Positions 26,186 through 31,857 of a stretch of 32,455 bases of DNA are shown piece after piece (within the stretch, counting starts at the first letter, position 1; each line of letters starts with the position of its first letter). A program made the translations under genes and the position numbers. Under the pieces are notes generated by a model, which saw nothing but the letters and a program-made list of their open reading frames with translations, ran no database searches and was not told where the DNA came from. Source of the stretch: Nonomuraea aridisoli (lineage in GTDB: Bacteria > Actinomycetota > Actinomycetes > Streptosporangiales > Streptosporangiaceae); the NCBI RefSeq assembly GCF_003236395.1, contig NZ_POUD01000083.1, forward strand, positions 1 through 32,455. The letters run 5' to 3'.

Positions 26186-26252
26186 ATGGCCAGCGAGGCG
26201 GCTTATTTCTCGCTGCGCCCGGCCGGCGGGATCACCCCTTCATCCCGAGCCC

Positions 26253-27008
26253 TTAGCGGCGATCGAGCTCGTACCTGATCAGATGCTTGTCGGCGGGCAG
26301 CACCGACACGGCGACACGAACGGGCATGTCGGCCCGGTCGTACCCAACTCGGACATAGACCATGACCGGTGTACCGAGTTCCAATTGAAGGCGTTCCGCC
26401 TCCTCCTGGTTGGGCATGCGGGCCCAGATGTCGTCGACGACGCGCACCTGCGCATGCCCGAGCTCCTCCAGCACCCGGTTCGCCCCTCGCGCGATGTCTC
26501 CGGGCCTGGCGATCTCGGAATCGGCCACCAGATCACGGGGGAAGTAGGAATCGTTGGTGTTGTACGGCTGGCCGTCGACGAAACGCAGACGGCGTCTCAC
26601 CACCGCCAATTCCCCCTCTGCCAGCTGAAGCCTGCTGGCGATCTCCTCGACCGGAGACACCGTCAGGACCTCGATGTACTGGCTGGGTTCGCGGCCTTCC
26701 TGCGACACGGCGTAGGCGAAGGCCTCTTTCAGCTCCCCACGGGGTTGTGGCTCCAGCTCCCGCTGCGGATACATCAGCAGCGGCCGGCGGTCTCTCACCA
26801 CGGTTCCGCGGCGCGGCGTACGCGTGACGAGTCCCTCGTTGACGAGTTCGCCCAGGGCCAGCCTCACGGTGTTCCTGCTCACCCCATGGTCTTCCATGAG
26901 CTGTGCCTCGGTCGGAAGCTGCGCCCCGGGGCCGAGGACACCCGAGTAGATGGCCCGACGCAACTCCGAAGCCACCTGCTGATACAGCACCGACCTTGCC
27001 ACTTTCAC
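26253..27008 (-). CDS. GntR-family regulator, HutC/UTRA subfamily
   Basis: The 251-residue protein has an N-terminal winged helix at about 9-72: LYQQVASELRRAIYSGVL, QLPTEAQLMEDHGVSRNTVRLAL (recognition helix) and GLVTRTPRRGTVV (wing). A UTRA effector domain follows at about 95-240, marked by RRRLRFVDGQPYNTNDSYFP and MVYVRVGYDRADMPVRVAVSVL. UTRA domains bind small ligands such as sugar phosphates, histidine derivatives or fatty acids; none can be named here. A similar type (KorSA) controls integrative elements of actinomycetes, but no transfer genes are nearby. Two related sites upstream (27026-27116) may be its own operators. The flanking genes give no obvious target pathway. Confidence 0.93.
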   Translation of the reverse strand: MKVARSVLYQQVASELRRAIYSGVLGPGAQLPTEAQLMEDHGVSRNTVRLALGELVNEGLVTRTPRRGTVVRDRRPLLMYPQRELEPQPRGELKEAFAYAVSQEGREPSQYIEVLTVSPVEEIASRLQLAEGELAVVRRRLRFVDGQPYNTNDSYFPRDLVADSEIARPGDIARGANRVLEELGHAQVRVVDDIWARMPNQEEAERLQLELGTPVMVYVRVGYDRADMPVRVAVSVLPADKHLIRYELDRR

Positions 27009-27025
27009 CCCTTTTGTTCCAACAA

Positions 27026-27116
27026 TTTAGACGATCTGGTTCTAGCAGGCCACAACCCCTTGACCGAACCCCTTCGACCGGCCCATCATCCATTCGTTGG
27101 TACAAATCCATCTAAA
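27026..27116. promoter_or_regulatory. Candidate GntR operator pair
   Basis: TTTAGACGATCTG on the plus strand (27026-27038) and TTTAGATGGATTTG on the minus strand (27103-27116) share TTTAGA-N1/2-GATYTG in opposite orientation. The first contains TAGAC, a half-site often found for HutC-type GntR proteins. Both lie just upstream of the regulator gene. Evidence is pattern similarity only. Confidence 0.4.
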
Positions 27117-27139
27117 GGCCGGTGAGGGGGTGAGGGCCA

Positions 27140-27457
27140 GTGTTGCCGGTCCGCACGGGTACGCCATTCCTGCCCTGGCATGACCCCCGCGAAGCAACTC
27201 GTTCACTGCGTTACGGGTTGAGTCGCGTTGGGTTAACCCACACCTACCAGAGCAGCGGCGCTTCCGTGCCATCGGTGTTGGCTGAGCTGACCGTGTGGTG
27301 CGCTGACGGAACCTTTGTCGCGAACGAGGAGGGTGGCGCCCCCGTCACGCACTCCACAGATGACCTGGTCGGCGCAGCTCGACGCATCGACGCACGTTGC
27401 CGGCAGCAGGGGCCTTCGTGCTCCCCCACCGACTCCGTGTGCGAATCAGCGGTCTAG
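27140..27457 (+). CDS. Doubtful small ORF, 105 residues
   Basis: It starts with GTG and has no good ribosome binding site. The second half, with LAELTVWCADGTFVANEEGG and DDLVGAARRIDARCRQQ, looks somewhat protein-like, but the first part does not. Third-position G/C is clearly lower than in real genes nearby. It resembles nothing I recognise. It could be a decayed or transferred gene, or chance. The stop is directly followed by a hairpin at 27456. Confidence 0.2.
   Translation: MLPVRTGTPFLPWHDPREATRSLRYGLSRVGLTHTYQSSGASVPSVLAELTVWCADGTFVANEEGGAPVTHSTDDLVGAARRIDARCRQQGPSCSPTDSVCESAV
27229..27240. promoter_or_regulatory. 12-bp perfect palindrome TGGGTTAACCCA
   Basis: The palindrome is AT-centred and unusual for this GC-rich DNA. 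It may be a regulator site, but no target is evident. Confidence 0.25.
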
Positions 27458-27481
27458 GACTCCATCCCTCGCCGGAGTCCT
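27456..27481 (+). terminator. Eight-bp hairpin after the doubtful ORF
   Basis: AGGACTCC (27456-27463) pairs with GGAGTCCT (27474-27481) around ten bases. It overlaps the last bases of the small ORF. Confidence 0.45.
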
Positions 27482-27502
27482 GGCGCCGCCGCACGCGGGG
27501 CA

Positions 27503-27549
27503 GGAAGCGCGTCCTGGCGGGTCCCCCACGCCCGCCAGGGCGCGCTTTC
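27503..27549. terminator. Very long hairpin, about 19 bp, in the gene-free stretch
   Basis: The core arms GCGCGTCCTGGCGGG (27507-27521) and CCCGCCAGGGCGCGC (27531-27545) pair with one G-U. The stem extends outward by further A-T, G-U and G-C pairs to 27503 and 27549, and the loop has nine bases. It is the strongest stem in this part of the window. A second stem, GCCTCCATC/GATGGGGGC (27570-27578/27583-27591), follows closely. These could be terminators or parts of a structured RNA. Confidence 0.6.
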
Positions 27550-27904
27550 CTCCGAAGAAGGGACCCGACGCCTCCATCAGCCGATGGGGGCTTCGTCCGG
27601 CCGGGCGGGGCACGAGTGCTCGTCCGAGAGGCGCGGTGGCGGGCACGCGGGACCGTACGCCATGGCCCCGTCGCCAGGGTCGCCGTCCCGTACGCACCTT
27701 TCACCCGCGCCGCCAAGTCCGAGCCGTCCGCGTTGACGCCTCCCTCATCATCGACCCATCGGGGCTGGTCCGTGGGCCGCTTCGCAAGGGTGGGACCAAT
27801 AGTTTCGGCGGTACCGACCGAGACCGTCCGAGTCGGGTTCCTACGGGCTGGTGCAGGGTCATGCAGACTCCGAGGGGGCGATCGGGGCGGTCCGCCGGGG
27901 GCAC

Positions 27905-27948
27905 TTGACAGCACTCTCCGCCAACCCTACCGTCCAAGCAAGCGCTTG
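27905..27948 (+). promoter_or_regulatory. Promoter with overlapping palindrome, upstream of the flavin reductase
   Basis: TTGACA (27905-27910) is followed after 17 bases by TACCGT (27928-27933), a good fit to the actinobacterial housekeeping promoter. The perfect palindrome CAAGCGCTTG (27939-27948) lies where transcription should start, a typical repressor position. The gene begins at 27982. Confidence 0.6.
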
Positions 27949-27981
27949 GTTTGATCTGGTGCGGTGGACTTGGAGGCGGAC

Positions 27982-28692
27982 ATGAGCACACGCGCTGCCC
28001 GGACCGGCAAGGCGGACGGCTGCCGCGGCATCCCCGTGCCTCGCAGGCGCAGAACCCGCAGGGGCGCCGTCCTCCCGCCCCTGCGCACCTCGGTCGCCGG
28101 CCCCGCCGCCTCCGAAGCCGGCCGGCCGGACGATCGCCTGGAGCGGCGGCCCGACGGCCGTACGGACGGGGTGGTCGAGGGCCGGCGGTTCCGGGAGGTG
28201 CTGGGGACGTTCGCGACCGGGGTGGTGGCGATCACGGCGGTGGATCCGCGGGACGGCCGGCCGTGCGGGCTGGCCGTCAACTCCTTCACCTCGGTCTCGC
28301 TCGACCCGCCGCTCGTCGCGTTCTGCGTGGCGCACACCAGCACGAGCTGGCCGCGCGTGCGCGGCGCCGGAGTCGTCACCGTGAACGTGCTGGCGGACGG
28401 CCAGCGGGACGTCTGCGCGCAGCTGGCGTCTCGGGGCGGCGACAAGTTCGCCGGCCTGTCGTGGACCGGCTCCCCCGGCGGCAACCCGGTGCTGGGCGAT
28501 GCGCTGGCCTGGCTGGACTGTGCGATCGAGGCGGAGCACGCGGCGGGCGACCACACGATCGTGGTGGCCCGGGTGCTCCGGCTCGCCGCCCTCGCGGACG
28601 GCGAGCCGCTGGTCTTCTTCCGCGGCGCGTACGGCTCCTTCACCGCCGCACAACCGGAGCCCGTACTGCCGGAGCCCGCGCCTGCCTGTTGA
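27982..28692 (+). CDS. Flavin reductase domain protein (FMN-binding, HpaC-like)
   Basis: The ATG at 27982 has GGAGG five bases upstream and gives 236 residues; a GTG at 27964 is possible but overlaps no better site. The flavin reductase fold starts only at about residue 70: FREVLGTFATGVVAITAV, GLAVNSFTSVSLDPPLVAF, and then CVAHTSTSWPRVRGAG. These are the usual FMN-binding and strand motifs. Such proteins supply reduced flavin to two-component monooxygenases. The first 65 residues are Arg/Pro-rich (PRRRRTRRGAVLPPLRTS) and not part of the known domain. They may be a disordered extension, or the true start may be a later GTG near residue 62. No monooxygenase gene is adjacent, though an SDR gene follows. 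Confidence 0.82.
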   Translation: MSTRAARTGKADGCRGIPVPRRRRTRRGAVLPPLRTSVAGPAASEAGRPDDRLERRPDGRTDGVVEGRRFREVLGTFATGVVAITAVDPRDGRPCGLAVNSFTSVSLDPPLVAFCVAHTSTSWPRVRGAGVVTVNVLADGQRDVCAQLASRGGDKFAGLSWTGSPGGNPVLGDALAWLDCAIEAEHAAGDHTIVVARVLRLAALADGEPLVFFRGAYGSFTAAQPEPVLPEPAPAC

Positions 28693-28724
28693 GGGCGCAT
28701 CGGGGCGCGGCGGCGCCGCTAGCA

Positions 28725-28738
28725 ACCGACCGTTCGGT
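28725..28738. promoter_or_regulatory. TetR-type operator upstream of the SDR gene
   Basis: ACCGACCGTTCGGT has the inverted arms ACCGA and TCGGT around four bases, a frequent TetR-family operator pattern. It lies 19 bases before the SDR start and should overlap the promoter. No TetR gene is in the window. Confidence 0.5.
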
Positions 28739-28756
28739 ATGGCATGCTTCCGGAAC

Positions 28757-29503
28757 ATGACTCTGTTCTCGGTGGAAGGCAAGACGGTCGTCGTCACGGG
28801 CGGGTCGCGCGGCATCGGCCGCATGATCGCCGCCGGCTTCGTACAGGCGGGCGCGAACGTCTATATATCCGCCCGCAAGACGGCCGAGGTCGAGAAGACG
28901 GCCGCCGAGCTGGGCTGCGTCGCCGTACCGGCCGACCTGTCGACGCCCGAGGGGCTGGAGACGCTGGTGGCGGCGGTGGACGGGCCGCTGGACGTGCTGG
29001 TGAACAACGCGGGGGCGACCTGGGGCGCGCCGCTGGAGGAGTATCCGGAGCACGCCTTCGACAAGCTCTGGAACATCAACGTCAAGGGCGTCTTCCATCT
29101 GACCCAGAAGTTCCTGCCCCGGCTGCGGGAGGCGGCGAGCGCCGACGACCCGGCTCGGGTGATCAACGTGGGCTCGATCGACGGCATCAAGGTTCCCGCG
29201 CTGCCGACCTACGCCTATTCGTCGACGAAGTCGGCCGTGCACATGTTGACCCGGCACCTGGCCAAGCATCTGGCCAACGAGCACATCACGGTCAACGCCA
29301 TCGCGCCGGGCCCGTTCGACTCCAAGATGATGGCGTTCGCGCTCGACGACCCCGAGACGCGCAAGGCGATCGCGGCGAACGTGCCCCTGGGGCGCATCGG
29401 ACGGCCCGACGACATGGCCGGTGCGGCGATCTTCCTCGCCTCGCGGGCGGGGGCGTACCTGACGGGGACGGTGATCCCGGTGGACGGTGGGATCACCTGC
29501 TGA
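28757..29503 (+). CDS. Short-chain dehydrogenase/reductase (RhlG/FabG-like)
   Basis: The 248-residue protein is a classical SDR. The cofactor motif is TGGSRGIG at 14-21, NNAG is at 83-86, and the catalytic set is Asn108, Ser140, Tyr154 and Lys158 (YSSTK). Arg40 after the second strand (ISARK) favours NADPH. The C-terminus ends TVIPVDGGITC, the usual SDR closing. Substrate cannot be read; the sequence pattern is closest to RhlG-like 3-oxoacyl or sugar dehydrogenases. The ATG at 28757 has only a weak GGAA. A TetR-type site precedes it and a large hairpin follows, so it is probably a single-gene unit. Confidence 0.92.
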   Translation: MTLFSVEGKTVVVTGGSRGIGRMIAAGFVQAGANVYISARKTAEVEKTAAELGCVAVPADLSTPEGLETLVAAVDGPLDVLVNNAGATWGAPLEEYPEHAFDKLWNINVKGVFHLTQKFLPRLREAASADDPARVINVGSIDGIKVPALPTYAYSSTKSAVHMLTRHLAKHLANEHITVNAIAPGPFDSKMMAFALDDPETRKAIAANVPLGRIGRPDDMAGAAIFLASRAGAYLTGTVIPVDGGITC

Positions 29504-29509
29504 CATGGG

Positions 29510-29590
29510 CCGGGCCGGGTCGATCCGGCCTGGAGAAGGACATGGGGTACGGCAGCAAGAACCCTTCTCGGCGAGTTCGACCCGGCCCGG
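29510..29590 (+). terminator. Two-tier stem-loop following the SDR gene
   Basis: CCGGGCCGGGTCGA (29510-29523) pairs perfectly with TCGACCCGGCCCGG (29577-29590). Inside, GAGAAGG (29533-29539) pairs with CCTTCTC (29563-29569). It starts six bases past the SDR stop. The long loop is unusual for a simple terminator. Confidence 0.6.
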
Positions 29591-29632
29591 GGCTGGGGCG
29601 CGTCATCGCACCCGCGATGGTGCGGGCACGGC

Positions 29633-29664
29633 GCGAGCCGGGGCCGTGAGGGGACCCGGCTCGC
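29633..29664. terminator. Ten-bp hairpin between convergent genes
   Basis: GCGAGCCGGG (29633-29642) pairs perfectly with CCCGGCTCGC (29655-29664). It is positioned to stop transcription from either side. Confidence 0.6.
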
Positions 29665-29676
29665 ACGCGCTCCGGA

Positions 29677-29706
29677 CGCGCCGCGTTCCCGCGGGGGCGC
29701 GGCGCG
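29677..29706 (-). terminator. Nine-bp hairpin after the small secreted protein gene
   Basis: CGCGCCGCG (29677-29685) pairs with CGCGGCGCG (29698-29706). It begins about 10 bases after the stop of the 85-residue secreted protein gene. Confidence 0.6.
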
Positions 29707-29716
29707 CGTCGGCAGG

Positions 29717-29974
29717 CTAGTCGACCACGTCGTCCACGAGCAGGTCGCTGCCGTAGGCGCCGATCACGGCGTTGCCGTTGACGGTGTTGACACCCGTCGC
29801 GGCACGGCCGTTCACGTTGGTGCTGACGACGTTGCCGAAGTTGTTGCCCGACTGCGACGAGGCGCGGTTGACGCTGGTGTTGCCGCCGTTGACGTCGGCG
29901 TACGAGGGGGCCGACATCAGGGTCACGCCCGCCGCGGCGGCGATGAGACCGGTCACGCAGAGCTTCTTCATCAT
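29717..29974 (-). CDS. Small secreted Asn/Gly-rich protein (QSGNNFG type)
   Basis: This 85-residue protein has a signal peptide (MMKKLCVTGLIAAAAGVTLM, cleavage after SAPSYA), leaving about 58 residues. The mature part is rich in Asn, Gly, Val and Ser and has no Cys: SVNRASSQSGNNFGNVVSTN, then TGVNTVNGNAVIG, with alternating short strand-like units. It shares VNR, Q-x-GNNFG-x-V and STNVN-x-x-x-A with the next gene product, so the two are paralogues. Small secreted proteins with such repeats occur in spore-forming actinomycetes; a surface amyloid or rodlin-like role is possible but unproven. AAGGA precedes the ATG. Confidence 0.75.
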   Translation of the reverse strand: MMKKLCVTGLIAAAAGVTLMSAPSYADVNGGNTSVNRASSQSGNNFGNVVSTNVNGRAATGVNTVNGNAVIGAYGSDLLVDDVVD

Positions 29975-30019
29975 GTCGATGTCCTTCCAGAGAGTGCTTG
30001 TGTGCGGAACGTCAGCCGG

Positions 30020-30307
30020 TCAGTCGAAGATGTACATCACCGTGATGCCGCCGTGGGCGGACGTCGCGGCGATGCCGTTGGTGTTGTTGACGTTGGTCGA
30101 GAAGCCCGCGCCGCGGATGCCGGCGAGGACGTCGCCGAAGTTGTTTCCCGTCTGGAGCGATTCGCCGTTGGCGCTGCGGTTCACCCCCCAGTTGGCGCCG
30201 GACCAGGGGCTGCGCCAGCCGTCGTCGGCATGAGCGGGGACTGCCAGGAGAGCGCTGCCGCCGACCGCTGCGAGCATCGCCACGACGGCGGACGTCCTTT
30301 TGATCAC
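30020..30307 (-). CDS. Small secreted protein, paralogue of the neighbour
   Basis: The 95-residue product starts at a GTG with GAAGGAG at good spacing. The signal peptide (VVAMLAAVGGSALLAVPAHA) is cleaved before DDGWR. The mature protein has a Trp-rich start (DDGWRSPWSGANWGVNRSA), then SLQTGNNFGDVLAGIRGAG and STNVNNTNGIAATSAHGG, and ends VMYIFD. It shares the Q-x-GNNFG and STNVN elements with the downstream gene 45 bases away. The Trp-rich segment is unique to this one. Probable same transcript, upstream member. Function unknown. Confidence 0.75.
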   Translation of the reverse strand: MIKRTSAVVAMLAAVGGSALLAVPAHADDGWRSPWSGANWGVNRSANGESLQTGNNFGDVLAGIRGAGFSTNVNNTNGIAATSAHGGITVMYIFD

Positions 30308-30508
30308 TTCTGCTCCTTCGCCATTGGGGAAAGCCCTCCGGGACGGGCGGGCGCCTGGGCCCGGGCGCGCACCCTTCCTTTGACCTTCCTTGACCGCTCG
30401 GGATCAAGGCAGTGCGAGCATATAACCGTCGGTTGCCAATCGGTAGCTCTGAGTAATCAGAATATTGTTCGACGGTCGAGTGTCGGTGACCATGGCTACC
30501 ATCCGCGC
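30308..30508. promoter_or_regulatory. Divergent control region with repeats
   Basis: The region separates the secreted pair from the NIPSNAP gene. It has two TTGACC units 10 bases apart (30380-30385 and 30390-30395), one helical turn, and a palindrome TCTGA-GTAA-TCAGA (30448-30461) close to the NIPSNAP start. A minus-strand TATATG lies near 30420. I could not assign full promoters. Confidence 0.4.
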
Positions 30509-31162
30509 ATGATCTACGAGCTGCGCAACTACACGATGCGCCCCGGGCGGCGCGACGAGCTGATCGCGCTCTTCGAGCGCGAGTTCGTCGAGTCGCAGGA
30601 AGCGGTCGGCATACGCGTCACGGGCACCTTCCGCGACCCCGACGCGCCCGACACGTTCCCGTGGGTGCGGGCCTTCCCCGACATGGAGTCGCGCCGGGCC
30701 TCGCTCGAGGCGTTCTACGGCGGCCCCGTGTGGCGCGCGCACCGCGACGCGGCCAACGCCACGATGGAGACCTCCGACGACGTGCTCCTGTTACGCCCGG
30801 CCGGTCCGGAGTTCGAGGTCTCGGCGCGTCCGCCGGTGGGCACGGCCGAGCTCCCGCCGTCGTCGTACGTCGCCACGATCTATCACGTCACCGACGGGTT
30901 CGCCGGTCTCTTCGCCCGCGCGGCGGCGCCGGTGCTGGCCGAGGCGGGGGTGCCGCCGGTCGCCTGTTTCGAGACCGAGCCCGCCGAGAACACCTTCCCG
31001 CGGCTGCCCGTACGGACCGGGGTGAAGGTCTTCGTGTGGTTCGCCCGCTTCGACACGCCGGAGGAGGAGCGGGAGGTGGACCTGCCGATGCTGGAGCCCT
31101 GCCTCACCGCCGCGCCCGTACGGCTGCGCCTGCGGCCCACGGCCCGGTCGTCGCTGCGCTGA
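30509..31162 (+). CDS. NIPSNAP-family protein
   Basis: The 217-residue protein opens MIYELRNYTMRPGRRDELIA, the typical start of NIPSNAP ferredoxin-like (alpha/beta barrel) domains, followed by TFRDPDAPDTFPWVRAFPDM and SRRASLEAFYGGPVWRAHRD. The C-terminal half looks like a second, more divergent copy (SYVATIYHVTDGFAGLFARA, KVFVWFARFDTPEEE). NIPSNAP proteins form dimeric barrels; a biochemical role is not established for bacterial members. The ATG has no strong ribosome binding site. It converges with the pentapeptide-repeat gene, 19 bases between stops. Confidence 0.85.
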   Translation: MIYELRNYTMRPGRRDELIALFEREFVESQEAVGIRVTGTFRDPDAPDTFPWVRAFPDMESRRASLEAFYGGPVWRAHRDAANATMETSDDVLLLRPAGPEFEVSARPPVGTAELPPSSYVATIYHVTDGFAGLFARAAAPVLAEAGVPPVACFETEPAENTFPRLPVRTGVKVFVWFARFDTPEEEREVDLPMLEPCLTAAPVRLRLRPTARSSLR

Positions 31163-31181
31163 CCGTATGGGGGCTGACCGT

Positions 31182-31853
31182 CTAGAGGACGGTGAGGCCG
31201 CGGGCGGCGAGGATGGCGGTGGCCTGCGCCTGAGTGATCACGGCGCCGGCCAGGGCGCGGAGCCTGGTGTCGTCGAGCTCGCCGAGGTCGGCGCCGCGCA
31301 GGTCGGCCTGGGCGAAGACGGTCTTGAACAGGCGCGCGCCGATCAACCGGCAGTTGGTCAGCGTGGCCTGGGTGAAGTCGCAGCCGGCCAGGTCGGCGTC
31401 GTCGAAGCGCACGCCCTCGATGTGCTCGCGGCGGAACGAGCAGCCGCCGAGGTTGGCCAGCGTCAGGTTGCAGCCGGTCACGGTGAAGCCGGTGCCCCGC
31501 GAGCCGGTCAGGGCGGCGCCGATCATGCGACAGCCGGTGAACGAGGCGTCGGTCAGCAGGGCGCCGCCGAACTGCGCCGAGGACAGGTCGACGTCGGTGA
31601 AGGAGACGTCGATGAGGTCGGCGTCGTTGAAGCGGGCCCGCATGCCGCCCCCGCCGGTGAACACGGCTCCGTCGAGGTCGGCCTTGCGGAAGTCGGTCTG
31701 CTCCAGCACGCACGACTCGAAGCGGGCCCCGCCCAGCGGCGCACCCCACAGGTCGGCCTCGGTGAGGTCGCAGTCGCGGAAGACGTGGGTCTCCCCCGGC
31801 GCCAGGCGGTCGGCCAGGGGCTTGCGGGAGAGGTCCTCGCCGTCGAAGTTCAC
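31182..31853 (-). CDS. Pentapeptide-repeat protein
   Basis: The 223-residue protein is built largely from A(D/N)LXX-type repeats at about 27-200, such as CDLTEADLWGAPLGGARF, ADLDGAVF, ADLIDVSFTDVDLSS, CNLTLANLGG, ADLAGCDFTQATL and ADLRGADLGEL. Such repeats fold into a right-handed quadrilateral beta-helix. Qnr and MfpA of this class mimic DNA and protect gyrase, but the same fold serves other roles and no specific motif decides. A helical cap (ITQAQATAILAARGL) ends the protein. It starts four bases after the stop of the upstream glycosidase-like gene, so the two are probably co-transcribed. Confidence 0.9.
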   Translation of the reverse strand: MNFDGEDLSRKPLADRLAPGETHVFRDCDLTEADLWGAPLGGARFESCVLEQTDFRKADLDGAVFTGGGGMRARFNDADLIDVSFTDVDLSSAQFGGALLTDASFTGCRMIGAALTGSRGTGFTVTGCNLTLANLGGCSFRREHIEGVRFDDADLAGCDFTQATLTNCRLIGARLFKTVFAQADLRGADLGELDDTRLRALAGAVITQAQATAILAARGLTVL

Positions 31854-31857
31854 GATC

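Larger units (their letters stand above)
27009..27981. other. About 970 bases almost without genes between gntR and the flavin reductase
   Basis: No frame here has the strong G/C third-position bias of the neighbouring genes. The stretch holds the GntR operator candidates, a 12-bp palindrome, three hairpins, a weak small ORF (27140-27457) and the flavin reductase promoter. It may be a decayed gene region, or it may encode untranslated RNA. I find no tRNA or attachment-site repeat. Confidence 0.6.

Noticed and set aside
27095..27118. TTGGTACAAATCCATC, resembling a tRNA T-loop
   Set aside because: The flanking bases do not pair as a T-arm and no acceptor, D-arm or anticodon arm can be built.
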